A DNA stretch of 34,914 nucleotides from Saprospiraceae bacterium (GCA_020847915.1 JADLBE010000084.1:1-34914); one strand, 5' to 3'. Positions 16,159-24,794 are shown, counted from the first letter of the stretch. Numbers and translations are program-made. The notes: a model not told the origin generated them from the sequence alone.

Positions 16159-16629
16159 ATGCGTTCCATTGTATACAGTTTCTGCATCGTTTTTTGTTTC
16201 GCCTCCTGCGGCGAAAATTACCATTACGATGCAGAAAAAACCATTCCAAACGGCGTATGGACTTATGCCGACAGTTTGCTTTTTGCCTACAACATCAGCG
16301 ATACAGCCTCAAAGTATAACCTGTACGTCGACATCATCCACGCCGATACTTTTGAAACGCAAAACATTTACCTGCGGTTTCACACCATTTTCCCCGACGG
16401 GAAACGCGCCAGCTCGGTCCTGTCGTTTGATTTTTTCAACAGCAAAGGTGAAAACAACGGAAAATGTTCCAGTGGACAATGCACGTTAAGAAGTGTGATT
16501 CAGGAAAATGCATTTTTCCGCCAGCCCGGTGAGTACCAAATCCTGATCGAACAATTCATGCGTCAGGATTCGGTACCGGGCATTCATTCGGTTGGGTTGA
16601 TGGTGGAGAAAAGTCCGAAATCTAAATAG
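16159..16629 (+). CDS. gldH: Gliding motility lipoprotein GldH
   Basis: A 156-residue lipoprotein starting at ATG 16159 (MRSIVYSFC). The signal peptide ends in a lipobox-like FASC. Conserved GldH-like features are PNGVWTYADSLLFAYNISDT, YNLYVDI, NIYLRFHTIFPDGK and the end GIHSVGLMVEK. GldH is needed for gliding in Flavobacterium. The open frame starts at 16030 but overlaps the methyltransferase, so the shorter start is chosen. Last gene of the plus-strand group. Its stop TAG (16627-16629) is also the outer end of the palindrome. Confidence 0.75.
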   Translation: MRSIVYSFCIVFCFASCGENYHYDAEKTIPNGVWTYADSLLFAYNISDTASKYNLYVDIIHADTFETQNIYLRFHTIFPDGKRASSVLSFDFFNSKGENNGKCSSGQCTLRSVIQENAFFRQPGEYQILIEQFMRQDSVPGIHSVGLMVEKSPKSK

Positions 16630-16719
16630 TCGACAGTCGACAGTCAACAGTCGAAAAAAGTGCCCAATTACTAGTTAAACTAGCGATTGGGCATTTTTTT
16701 GACTGTTGACTGTTGACTA
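16627..16719. repeat. Heptamer-armed inverted repeat enclosing a terminator and both flanking stop codons
   Basis: The left arm 16627-16668 and the right arm 16686-16719 are reverse complements but differ in copy number: three heptamers of the type CAGTCGA/CAGTCAA on the left against two on the right. The inner part is a terminator hairpin, TGCCCAAT / ATTGGGCA with A and T tracts. Both outer ends read TAGTC, and these TAGs are the gldH stop (16627-16629) and the blaR1-type stop (16717-16719). A smaller CTAG..CTAG dyad forms the loop. Confidence 0.95.
16652..16701. terminator. Bidirectional terminator between gldH and the blaR1-type gene
   Basis: An A tract, then TGCCCAAT, a loop containing the dyad CTAGTTAAACTAG, then ATTGGGCA and seven T. 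It has U tracts on both strands and serves convergent genes. It is the core of the larger heptamer-armed repeat. Confidence 0.85.
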
Positions 16720-18870
16720 GTCCGTCATCTGAATATCATCGCCTTTTTTCATTTCCTTACCGGAAATGTTTTCGTAAAGCCTGAGGTATTTTTGATGAAC
16801 GGCATCGCTTTGTTTTTCGCCGTTGATGGTCAACTTTTTATAAGAAAGATTGAAGGAATAATTGTCCTTGTCGATGAGGCCGTCTTTGATGAGTTCGGAT
16901 TTCAGGACATTGCTGAGGCGTTCGGCGTGACGTTGTTGCTCCATGGCCTTTACCATTTCGCTTTCGGCGCGCATGTGTTCAGAGGTGGCGCGTTGTAAAT
17001 CGCGTTCCATATCGAGTTGCATGCGTTGCATTTGTCGCTCGTACAATTCCTGTTCACGCTGCATACGATCGAATTCCTTTTGTTGCTCTTTTTGCATTTT
17101 GTCGTATTCCTTGCTCCATTCCTTTTCAAATGCAGCCATCTCTTTTTCAACACGTTGCATCTCTTTTTCAAAAGCGGCCCTTTCCTGCTCGTTCATGTTT
17201 TCAAAATCGCCGCTTAAAAACCCGGGGCTGAATGTGAAATTCGGAACTTCGGGGAAATCGGGTGGGTTGGGGGCCCAAAACGTGTGTTGGTTGTTGTTGT
17301 AAAATACGGCGCCGTTGGGGAAGTTGAAATTTTCAAACGGCATGTTGAGGCTTTCGCCTTCTTCCATTTTTTTACCGTCGATCCACACTTGGCCATCTTT
17401 CACCACAATTTCCATAGGGTTTCCGCCATTGTCGAGTTTGATGACGGTATTGTCACCCTCCGTTTCGGTGGTTACACGAACCTGAGGCGCCATCACAAAG
17501 GGAGCATCAGGGGCATCGGGCGGGAATCCGAAAGCCGGTGGGGCTGGTGGGGCCGGTGGCGTAGCATCCTCCATCAATTCGGCCACCAACGTTTGGTATT
17601 GGTTAAAATCAGATGCGGGAATGTCTTTGCCATCGATGTTCAGGCGTTTGATTTCGCCGTTTTGAAGCTCCATTTCCACGCGGTTGTCGCCGTCTTCGCG
17701 TACGATTTTCTGCGTATTTTTGGATTTGGGCGGAATGGTATCGTTTGCCGGTGTTTGATTTCCGAAATCGGCGCCAAATCCCGGCACTTGTCCGGCCACC
17801 CATTCCACGGGGTTCATGGCTTTGAGCGCGCTTGTGAAGTTGTCGGTACCCGAGCGGATGGTCCACAATACGATGAGGACGATGAGGATGGCGGTTGCCA
17901 CTATTTTTTCCATGGTGTTGTGCGATGCTTGTGAAGGGTTGAGGATACGTTTGATGCGCATAAGCATGGGACGGCGTTTGTGTTTGAGGACAAAGCTTGT
18001 TCCGTGCAGTGCAGGCGCCAAAATGGGTGTCGGACGGGCCATTTCCTGCAACCGTACCAACGTTTTGGCGTACATCAAAGGGTTGCCGCTGAGTGCGACG
18101 GCCACATCGTCGCAGCAGTTTTCGCGTTCCGCACGGATGCGGTCGGAAAGCCACCAAACGGCGGGGTGGTAATAAAAAAGGGTTTCCATAAAGGCCTGAA
18201 ACAGGTTGAACAGCCAGTCGCGACGTGCGATGTGGGCGAGTTCGTGGGCCAAAATGGCTTCCACTTCCGAGGCTGAAAGTTGGTTGATCAGGCCAACGGG
18301 CATCAGGATGAGGGGTTTGAGGAATCCCAGGGTAAGCGGCGTGTGAACCAAAGCCGATTCGAGCAACAGCACAGGTCGACTCAATGAAAGTTGTTGTGCC
18401 AGTTCGTCTACACGGCGCTGCCAGGAGTTGTCTCCAACAACCAGTGCAGTGCGCCGCATACGGCCCAGATACAACATGCCGCCCCCTAGTTTGAGGAGGA
18501 AAAACACCAGTCCAACCACCCACAACCCCACCAGCAGGGGATACCAGGGCTCGGGTGAAAAGGTGGTGGTTTTTAAAACCGGCGAGGCTTCGATGGCAGG
18601 CAAAAACGATGGTAAATATCCAGGCTCCGGAGCCTGGTTTGCCACCGAATTTGCTGGTTCGAATACCCATACAAACGTGCTGGCCGCCAGCAGTGTAATG
18701 CTGCACAACGTTGTGTACGCCAACAGGTAACGTATACGTGCCGAGCGCAGTTTTGGCCAAACCAGCAGCAGCACGGCCAGCAGCAGGGCGCCCTGCCACA
18801 GGGAGTGTACGAGTGTTAGGCCAAGCGCCTGCACGAGCGCCGTTTGGTCGATAAGAAGAAGCGTTTTCAT
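16717..18870 (-). CDS. BlaR1/MecR1-family M56 membrane metallopeptidase with coiled-coil output domain
   Basis: A 717-residue protein. N-terminal membrane helices (about 18-37, 48-69, 110-133) flank the M56 domain, with zinc motif HELAH at 209-213 followed by IARRDWL, and RAERENCCDDVAV downstream. A further helix (ATAILIVLIVLWTI, about 328-341) leads to a non-penicillin-binding C-terminus: a Pro/Ala stretch (PPAPPAPPAF), a beta-rich part, then a long Glu/Lys/Met/Gln coiled coil (about 565-680). In BlaR1 of Staphylococcus the sensor is a penicillin-binding domain; that is absent, so the signal is not a beta-lactam by that route. Its ATG overlaps the blaI-type stop by 4 bp (ATGA). Confidence 0.88.
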   Translation of the reverse strand: MKTLLLIDQTALVQALGLTLVHSLWQGALLLAVLLLVWPKLRSARIRYLLAYTTLCSITLLAASTFVWVFEPANSVANQAPEPGYLPSFLPAIEASPVLKTTTFSPEPWYPLLVGLWVVGLVFFLLKLGGGMLYLGRMRRTALVVGDNSWQRRVDELAQQLSLSRPVLLLESALVHTPLTLGFLKPLILMPVGLINQLSASEVEAILAHELAHIARRDWLFNLFQAFMETLFYYHPAVWWLSDRIRAERENCCDDVAVALSGNPLMYAKTLVRLQEMARPTPILAPALHGTSFVLKHKRRPMLMRIKRILNPSQASHNTMEKIVATAILIVLIVLWTIRSGTDNFTSALKAMNPVEWVAGQVPGFGADFGNQTPANDTIPPKSKNTQKIVREDGDNRVEMELQNGEIKRLNIDGKDIPASDFNQYQTLVAELMEDATPPAPPAPPAFGFPPDAPDAPFVMAPQVRVTTETEGDNTVIKLDNGGNPMEIVVKDGQVWIDGKKMEEGESLNMPFENFNFPNGAVFYNNNQHTFWAPNPPDFPEVPNFTFSPGFLSGDFENMNEQERAAFEKEMQRVEKEMAAFEKEWSKEYDKMQKEQQKEFDRMQREQELYERQMQRMQLDMERDLQRATSEHMRAESEMVKAMEQQRHAERLSNVLKSELIKDGLIDKDNYSFNLSYKKLTINGEKQSDAVHQKYLRLYENISGKEMKKGDDIQMTD

Positions 18871-19247
18871 GGCTTATTTTCTTCAATTTGGGCAATCAGG
18901 GCTTTGATTTCGTCGAGCTCCTCGGCACTGGCTTCGTGGTTGCCCAGGGCCTGCATCACCATCTTCATGGCGCTGCCCCGGAACGCCGCATCCACGAACT
19001 GCTGCAGCAGTACCGATTGTGTGGCGTCCTGGGTAACCGAAGCCGTGTAAATGTGTGTACGACCATCTTCGATGCGGTTTACCAACCCTTTTTCGTGCAT
19101 GATTTGCATCAGTTTCAGGGTGGTGGTGTAACCTACTTCGCGACGGGTATTGAGGCTGTCGTTTACGGATCGTACCGTGCTTGGTCCCATCTCCCACAAA
19201 AGGTGCAGGATTTCAAGTTCCGATTCGGTGGGTTTGCTGGTTTGCAT
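18867..19247 (-). CDS. BlaI/MecI-family winged-helix repressor
   Basis: A 126-residue repressor starting at ATG 19247 (MQTSKPTESELEILHLLWEMG). The DNA-binding half has RREVGYTTTLKLMQIMHEKGLV and the wing EDGRTHIYTA. The C-terminal dimerisation half is ALGNHEASAEELDEIKALI. In this family the M56 partner cleaves or triggers cleavage of the repressor, which frees the operon. The gene overlaps the downstream peptidase gene by 4 bp, and two operator-like dyads lie upstream, which suggests autoregulation. Confidence 0.93.
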   Translation of the reverse strand: MQTSKPTESELEILHLLWEMGPSTVRSVNDSLNTRREVGYTTTLKLMQIMHEKGLVNRIEDGRTHIYTASVTQDATQSVLLQQFVDAAFRGSAMKMVMQALGNHEASAEELDEIKALIAQIEENKP

Positions 19248-19289
19248 ACGTCGTCTGGTGTTGTGTATTTCGAAAGACAATGCAAACAT

Positions 19290-19338
19290 CTACGAAGTTG
19301 TTCGTAGTTGCAAGTTTTTTCTACGAAATTTTTCGTAG
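19290..19338. promoter_or_regulatory. Tandem operator dyads for the BlaI-type repressor
   Basis: Two 18-bp perfect dyads, CTACGAA-4-TTCGTAG, lie at 19290-19307 (spacer GTTG) and 19321-19338 (spacer ATTT). Their starts are 31 bp apart, close to three helical turns, so dimers would sit on the same face. They lie 43 bp upstream of the repressor ATG. The nearer dyad overlaps the likely promoter (a TTG about 18 nt before TAGATGTTTG on the minus strand). Binding is inferred from position and symmetry. Confidence 0.85.
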
Positions 19339-19413
19339 ATGTAAAAAACAGTCGTTTCTGACTGTTCTTCGAACGTGCTTTCGGAAAGGTATTGACAGGT
19401 CTTATTAGAAAAT

Positions 19414-19980
19414 CTAAAGGCTAATGTTTGTCTCTAAAATTTCAGCCGGCGGTATCATTTGAAAAGGTCGAACCAACTTTTCACTTTTGTTTTTTAAAGG
19501 ATAATTTATTTGCCAGAGTGATTTTTCTCCCTCGTTTTCAACAACAAATTCTTTGGTTGTAGTCCACCTCCCGTTTATCCATTCAAGTCTGCTGCCACTT
19601 CCGCCACCATTGCCGATATAAAATCCCGTTATCTTCTTCTTTTTTATATAAAATGTAGGGTTGGGCAAGTCAGAGAGTTGTTCATTCAAAGTGTAACAGT
19701 TTTTGTCAATGTCAAATAAATAAACATTAACTCTATTTTTAATGCCTGTTCCTGCCTGACCATAATAACCAATGATAAAGTCATCTACTCCGTCAAAGTT
19801 CAGGTCAATTAAGGTGTCATTACCTGATAACGACGGTGCGTTCTCAATTGAGAAATGATTCAATATATAAGTCGATGTATCACCATTGGTGACATTACTT
19901 TTGATGCCGTTCACATTTTTATCCGTTGAACTACAACTTACAAAAACGATAAACACTGATAGGTAGATAACCTTTTTCAT
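19414..19980 (-). CDS. Putative lipoprotein with FG-GAP-like segment, AT-rich
   Basis: A 188-residue protein starting at ATG 19980 (MKKVIYLSVF), with lipobox VFVSC (Cys16). The mature part contains LIDLNFDGVDDFIIGYYG, which resembles an FG-GAP/calcium-binding or XAC2610-type surface-protein motif, and SRLEWINGRWTTTKEF. The coding sequence is clearly AT-richer than the flanks (38% and 32% G+C in two 60-nt lines). Function unknown; it stands alone on the minus strand, divergent from the next gene. Confidence 0.65.
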   Translation of the reverse strand: MKKVIYLSVFIVFVSCSSTDKNVNGIKSNVTNGDTSTYILNHFSIENAPSLSGNDTLIDLNFDGVDDFIIGYYGQAGTGIKNRVNVYLFDIDKNCYTLNEQLSDLPNPTFYIKKKKITGFYIGNGGGSGSRLEWINGRWTTTKEFVVENEGEKSLWQINYPLKNKSEKLVRPFQMIPPAEILETNISL

Positions 19981-20076
19981 GGTCTGTAAAGATACCTTTG
20001 AATACAATCTGCTGCAACCGTCTTCCCACTCGGCAACGTATATTTGACCAGCATTTCCCACCAACGAACCTATCCA

Positions 20077-20859
20077 ATGATTGATATAATTAGGGCATTC
20101 TACGACGAGATTGCGCCGGATTACGACGATATGATGGAGCTAGGCTTTATCAGTCGTTTAACCAGCATTAGATTTCAGGAACTCCTCGTTAAATGGTTTA
20201 CAGGTGGCAAAAACGTACTTGATATTGGCTGTGGTTCAGGCAAAGACGCTCTTTTTTTAGGATCAAGAGGTGATAAGGTGTACGGTTTTGATATTTCGCC
20301 CGGTATGATAAAAGTAGCCAATCAAAAAGCAATTGCGGCTGGGTTAACGGATACGATTACATTTTCAGTAGGCGATGTAAACCAATTGCAAGGGCTTAAT
20401 TCTGGTCGTTTTGATGGTGCTTATTCCAATTTTAATGTACTCAACCACATTCCCGGGCTAAGTACTTTTGCGAAAGACTTATCGGATCAATTGGTTCCCG
20501 GTGCTGTTGTCGTACTCACCATGGCGAATCGGGTTTGTTTATCGGAAATAGTCGGCTACATGATAAGGCTGCGATTTGTTTCCGCTTTCCGAAAATTGCG
20601 GTCGCGTCAAAATACGTTTTCCACGCCTATGCAACTCTACTTCCCCAAGGATGCGGCAGCGGCATTTGAGCCTTATTTTAATTTGGAAACCATAGATGCA
20701 TTTGGGCTGTTGGTGCCTCCTTCCCAACTGTATTCAGGTAAATATTTCAGGCGTTTTTTCAAAATTTTAGCAATGCTGGAGCGCCCAATATTGCGCACAT
20801 ATCCTTTTTATAATTTTTGTGATATTTACATCCTTACCTTGAAAAAAAATGAACTTTAA
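20077..20859 (+). CDS. Class I SAM-dependent methyltransferase
   Basis: A 260-residue protein starting at ATG 20077 (MIDIIRAFYDEIAPDYD). Motif I is VLDIGCGSG (47-55), then GFDISPGMI, and GAYSNFNVLNHI around motif IV; the C-terminal half is more variable (FRRFFKILAMLERPILRTYPF). The frame also has a TTG at 20044. It is likely a small-molecule methyltransferase (the UbiE/SmtA look); substrate unknown. It overlaps the next gene by 11 bp and lies in the AT-rich segment. Confidence 0.8.
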   Translation: MIDIIRAFYDEIAPDYDDMMELGFISRLTSIRFQELLVKWFTGGKNVLDIGCGSGKDALFLGSRGDKVYGFDISPGMIKVANQKAIAAGLTDTITFSVGDVNQLQGLNSGRFDGAYSNFNVLNHIPGLSTFAKDLSDQLVPGAVVVLTMANRVCLSEIVGYMIRLRFVSAFRKLRSRQNTFSTPMQLYFPKDAAAAFEPYFNLETIDAFGLLVPPSQLYSGKYFRRFFKILAMLERPILRTYPFYNFCDIYILTLKKNEL

Positions 20860-21361
20860 AAAACTCCTCAAACGGCTCCGTTTTAATTTTACTACAGCAG
20901 AATACATGCGGGTGGCGTACCTAAGTCCCCGTAAAGTAGTGATGGTAACAACCCGATTGAAAGATAAGGACAATGTGTTACCCATAGATTGGCATATGCC
21001 TGTCTCTTTTGAACCAAAATTATATGCTGTTTGTCTGGAACGGAACAATCATTCGGCAAAAACGATCCGCTTGACAGGCGAGTTTGTGGTTAATTTTGTG
21101 GGCGCCGAATTGGAGGATAAAATCCTTTTATGTGGCCGATCTTCCGGAAAGGATATTGATAAATTTGATCTGTCTGACCTGGGTAGGCAAGCGGCAAGTC
21201 AGGTGAAGGCAGCGATATTGACAGAGGCATCCGGCTACCTGGAATGCAAGGTAATCGAGGTGCGCGAATGGGGCGATCATACCGTTTTTGTCGGGAAAGT
21301 CCTACGGGAAGAGTTGCTAAAGGGCCAAACGCCAGAGTTGTACCATGTGACCAAATTTTAG
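20849..21361 (+). CDS. Flavin reductase-like, FMN-binding split-barrel protein
   Basis: A 170-residue protein. The order YLSPRKVVMVTT, LPIDWHMPVSFEPKLYAVCLERNNHSAKTI (positions about 42-72) and GEFVVNFVG fits the flavin reductase-like family (split barrel with FMN). ECKVIEVREWGDHTVFVGKV is the conserved final strand pair. It probably reduces or binds a flavin for a partner oxygenase or reductase; no partner is adjacent except the methyltransferase. The ATG at 20849 overlaps the upstream stop by 11 bp, just after a run of eight A. Confidence 0.8.
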   Translation: MNFKKLLKRLRFNFTTAEYMRVAYLSPRKVVMVTTRLKDKDNVLPIDWHMPVSFEPKLYAVCLERNNHSAKTIRLTGEFVVNFVGAELEDKILLCGRSSGKDIDKFDLSDLGRQAASQVKAAILTEASGYLECKVIEVREWGDHTVFVGKVLREELLKGQTPELYHVTKF

Positions 21362-21486
21362 TCCGCACGGCCGTATTCTTGTTCTTTGAAAAAGAATCAC
21401 GCACGTTTGTAAAATTGCGGCATCAAAGCATATCTTTTTTAAAACAACAAACAGATCCCAGGCTTTGCCTGTATAAACCACCAACC

Positions 21487-21966
21487 ATGGAATCCACCCC
21501 ACCGCAATATTTCAAACTCGAGGAACTTCAAACCTTGCAATCGTTCGAAGGCCAGGTTTTGGTTGATGCAAATTACTACCTGTGGCTGAACCAAAACGGC
21601 GATGAAGCCGGTATCCCCTACCGCTTTTTGTACACCCTCGAACTGGTGTTCGATTCGGGCGAAGCACTCCTGCTTTCTTCCGGCGATGACTCCGAATCCA
21701 TCCAGGTAATCGACGCCACGGCTTTGTTAAAAACCGCGGAAACCCTGCGCGACCTCAACGGCGCCATCTCCATCCAACGCATTACAGCCGGCAGTTTGCC
21801 CCTTTGGTTGCCCGCCATCGACAAGGTTTTGGAAGGCATTCGACTGTCCCGGGGCGAAGATGATCTGTTTTTAAACGACGCTTTGCTGCTCGATTTTGGA
21901 GCGCACCGTGTGCTCGTGGCCCTAAGCGAGCGCGAAGGGTTGGTTTTGAATATTTACGGCAATTAA
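21487..21966 (+). CDS. Conserved-looking hypothetical protein
   Basis: A 159-residue protein starting at ATG 21487 (MESTPPQYF). No signal peptide, no membrane segment. It is acidic and leucine-rich (VFDSGEALLLSSGDDSESIQV), ending LVALSEREGLVLNIYGN, with an alpha/beta look. G+C returns to the genomic norm here (58% in one 60-nt line). I do not recognise the family. The open frame extends upstream to 21244 but overlaps the flavin reductase gene. Confidence 0.6.
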   Translation: MESTPPQYFKLEELQTLQSFEGQVLVDANYYLWLNQNGDEAGIPYRFLYTLELVFDSGEALLLSSGDDSESIQVIDATALLKTAETLRDLNGAISIQRITAGSLPLWLPAIDKVLEGIRLSRGEDDLFLNDALLLDFGAHRVLVALSEREGLVLNIYGN

Positions 21967-22011
21967 ACACTTTTTCAACCGTTCTGCTTTGATTGAAAAA
22001 CGTTTGAAAAA

Positions 22012-23010
22012 TTACAGTCGAATAGGTTCTAAGTATATTTCCGTCTCATAAATCGGGATTTCCGTCACAGCTTCAATATCAACAAGTACGTTGATGGATT
22101 CCACCCAATTGTTGTTCCGGAAGGCAAAATACAGGGTGCCGGAAAGGGGGTTGTAACGCCTTTGGGCATCCACGGTAATGGCGCCTTGCTGCATAAACGA
22201 CTGGTAGGTTTCTTTTTTGTAAAACAGGGCAAGGTTGGTGTCATCGAGCAGGGCGTATTCCACATCTTCACCGGCCGAACTGGTGGTCATGTTGATGGCC
22301 ATGCCCAGAGCAAATGCCGCCAGGGCCGAATGGGGCTCCACCACCAATGCTTTGGCGGCGCTGGTTTTTAACATTTGCGACAACTTCTCCGAGTCCTTTT
22401 TCCGCGCTTCGATGGCCGCTTGTCCAACCGACACCCGGTAAGCCCACCGTACGGTATGTGGCGGCAGGGTAAATTGGTAATGGTTTACAGGGCTCTTGGT
22501 GTAAAAGTTGCCGCCGGGCACTGTCGACTGTCCGCCGATAGCCACCACTTCGGTACGGTTGCCGGCGAGTACCTGTCTTTGACGTATCTGGTAACGAGGG
22601 TATTGCTTGATGTCCCATGCCAGGCGTGTATCAAAACGTTTGGTTTCAGCACGGGTAGGTGTTCGGTGCAAGGTGAAGCGACACACTTTTTTACTCAATC
22701 CACTCTCCGTAACACGCACCACGTAAACGTCGGTTTGTTGGATCTGGATGTTTCTTTGCAATGCCGTGTCGAGCTCGTAGGAACGAAACAACATTTCGCT
22801 GGGGTACCGCAGAATTTCCACCGATTTTAGTTTCCGTCCACCGATCACCTGTACGTGGAAATCAACGATGTCGCCTTCGGCCAAAGCATAGGTGAACTCG
22901 TGGGTGCCTTCTACTTTGAAGGTTTGGTCGGCCACGAGGATGGGCGCTTTGTTTTGAGCAACAAGCGCAATATTTAAAAACAGGGCAAATATAAAAACCA
23001 GAAAACGCAT
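22012..23010 (-). CDS. Secreted hypothetical protein
   Basis: A 332-residue protein with a signal peptide (MRFLVFIFALFLNIALVAQ). The N-terminal part (about 28-125) is beta-rich with GDIVDFHVQVIGGRKLKSVEI and VYVVRVTESGLSKKV; a middle part reads HYQFTLPPHTVRWAYRVSVGQ; a short hydrophobic stretch ALAAFALGMAINMT (about 234-247) is followed by another beta part ending VDIEAVTEIPIYETEIYLE. I do not recognise it. It may be an envelope-exposed sensor or adhesion-like protein. It is a single gene on the minus strand. Confidence 0.6.
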   Translation of the reverse strand: MRFLVFIFALFLNIALVAQNKAPILVADQTFKVEGTHEFTYALAEGDIVDFHVQVIGGRKLKSVEILRYPSEMLFRSYELDTALQRNIQIQQTDVYVVRVTESGLSKKVCRFTLHRTPTRAETKRFDTRLAWDIKQYPRYQIRQRQVLAGNRTEVVAIGGQSTVPGGNFYTKSPVNHYQFTLPPHTVRWAYRVSVGQAAIEARKKDSEKLSQMLKTSAAKALVVEPHSALAAFALGMAINMTTSSAGEDVEYALLDDTNLALFYKKETYQSFMQQGAITVDAQRRYNPLSGTLYFAFRNNNWVESINVLVDIEAVTEIPIYETEIYLEPIRL

Positions 23011-23078
23011 GGAATAAGGGTTAAGATACGTACAACGGAGACAGGGCTATGCCGTCCGGGATCAGTCCTTTTGTACTA

Positions 23079-24578
23079 TTAAAGACGCATGGTGGTTAGT
23101 ACATCAGCTATTTTTCGGTCGTTTGCCAGTCTGGGTACCTTGTTTTGTCCGCCCAGTTTGCCTTCACTTTTCATGTAATCCCGAAACGCGCCGGGTCTTA
23201 ATGCGGTGATCACCAATGGTCTTAGGATGTTTCCGGTGATCAGGTCGTCGTAATAAATATTTTGTGCGCGCAAACGTGCATCTACCTCCAGGGCGAAGCT
23301 GTGCATGTCGGCGGGTATGTTGTCGAACTCAATAAACCACTCGTGGTAAGGCATGCCACCTTCAGCCGGGTTCACCTGGGGTGCTACACTGAACTCCACG
23401 ATGCGTACACCGGCATCGTTGGCGATGGGCAACAAAGCTTCTTCCACTTCTTTGCCGATCACGTGTTCGCCAAAAGCAGAAATAAAATGTTTTACCCGGC
23501 CGCTCACCACAATGCGGTACGGGTTTTTGGAAACAAACTGCACCGTGTCGCCAATGTTGTAACCCCAAAGTCCGGCATTGGTGTGCATGATGAGGGCGTA
23601 ATTCACGCCCAGTTCCACGTCGTGCAGGCGCAGGCGTGTGGGTGAAGGATCAAAAATTTCTCCGGCAGGTACAAACTCGAAAAACATGCCTGCATCTACG
23701 TTCAGCAAAAGGCCCTGGGCAGGGAAAGTATCCTGAAAAGCGATAAATCCTTCCGATGCCGGGTAGGTTTCGAGGCTATCGACGTGGCCGCCCACCAAGG
23801 ATTCGAGCTTGGCGCGGTAGGGTTCAAAATTGACGCCGCCGTACACAAAAAGGGAAAAATTGGGAAATACTTCCTTCACGGTTTTTTTACCCGTGCGCTC
23901 CAGTAGCCTTTCGTAATACATTTGTACCCACGGCGGTATGCCTGAAATCAGGCGCATGTCGGTGTTCATGGTTTCGTCTACAATGCGGTCGAGTTTTTCT
24001 TCCCAGTCGTCGATGCAGTTGGTACGCCAGCTCGGAAGCTGGTTGGTGCGCAACCAGCCCGGCACAAGGTGGTTGCTGATGCCGCTCAGGCGACCGGTAG
24101 GGATGCCGGCGGTTTCGTCGAGTTCGGGGCTGCCCGACAAAAAGATCATCTTGCCGTCGAGCCATTTTCCGTTGCCGGTACGTGCAAAATAATTAAACGA
24201 GGCGTTGCGCGCTGTACCAAAATGCAGCGGTGTGCTTTCCTTGCTCATCGGAATGTACTTAACGCCCGACGTGGTGCCCGAGGTTTTGGCAAAAAAAGCG
24301 GGTTTGTCCGGCCAAAGCACGTTGCTTTCGCCGTGTTTGATCCTTTCCACGTAAGGTTTCAGGTCTTCGTAATCGCGGATGGGTACAGCTTCTTTAAACT
24401 CCTCCCAGGAACGTACCTGCCCAAGTTTGTGGTCGGCGCCAAAGGCCGTGTTGGCGCCATTTTTTAACAAATCGGCCAAAACACGCTCCTGACGCAACAG
24501 AGGTTCGGCCGACCAGCGGTCGATGTTGCGGGCAATGGCTTTGGCAAAAGGGCGTACGATGGCGGAGCGAAATCCCAT
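23079..24578 (-). CDS. GH3-family acyl-adenylating protein
   Basis: A 499-residue GH3-type (auxin-responsive promoter) enzyme of the adenylate-forming superfamily. The ATP-binding loop is AKTSGTTSGVKYIP, and ESLVGGHVDSLETYPASEG and LWGYNIGDTVQFVSKNPYR are family signatures. FYV/GVNF-type core and ISAFGEHV follow. Bacterial GH3 proteins are thought to conjugate carboxylic acids to amines or amino acids, but the substrate here is unknown. The start MGFRSAIVRPF is chosen; the unrelated plus-strand gene at 24795 begins 216 bp away. Confidence 0.85.
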   Translation of the reverse strand: MGFRSAIVRPFAKAIARNIDRWSAEPLLRQERVLADLLKNGANTAFGADHKLGQVRSWEEFKEAVPIRDYEDLKPYVERIKHGESNVLWPDKPAFFAKTSGTTSGVKYIPMSKESTPLHFGTARNASFNYFARTGNGKWLDGKMIFLSGSPELDETAGIPTGRLSGISNHLVPGWLRTNQLPSWRTNCIDDWEEKLDRIVDETMNTDMRLISGIPPWVQMYYERLLERTGKKTVKEVFPNFSLFVYGGVNFEPYRAKLESLVGGHVDSLETYPASEGFIAFQDTFPAQGLLLNVDAGMFFEFVPAGEIFDPSPTRLRLHDVELGVNYALIMHTNAGLWGYNIGDTVQFVSKNPYRIVVSGRVKHFISAFGEHVIGKEVEEALLPIANDAGVRIVEFSVAPQVNPAEGGMPYHEWFIEFDNIPADMHSFALEVDARLRAQNIYYDDLITGNILRPLVITALRPGAFRDYMKSEGKLGGQNKVPRLANDRKIADVLTTMRL

Positions 24579-24732
24579 GTTTTGGCGGTGCGTTTGTTGT
24601 AACTAATGCAGCAAAAGTCGGCATTTTTTGCCAAAAACCGGCGCTAATTGCGGGAGTATCCAAACGCGGAAGGGTGGGCAAAAACAAGCTAAAAGGCCCG
24701 ATTTGCCCTGTCCGAAAACTGCAAAAGTTTCC

Positions 24733-24763
24733 TTGTGCAGGGTTTCGTGCCACAGCACTTTTG
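24733..24763 (+). promoter_or_regulatory. Promoter upstream of the T9SS-type cargo gene
   Basis: TTG at 24733-24735 and CACTTTTG at 24756-24763, with a 20-nt spacer. The -7 box is one base off TAnnTTTG. It would start transcription about 26 nt before the ATG at 24795. Confidence 0.45.
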
Positions 24764-24794
24764 TGACATCATTCACAACAAAAAACAGTTGCAC

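Noticed and set aside
17609..18895. A 428-codon frame on the minus strand
   Set aside because: Out-of-frame shadow of the M56 peptidase gene; rich in Arg and His and without family motifs.
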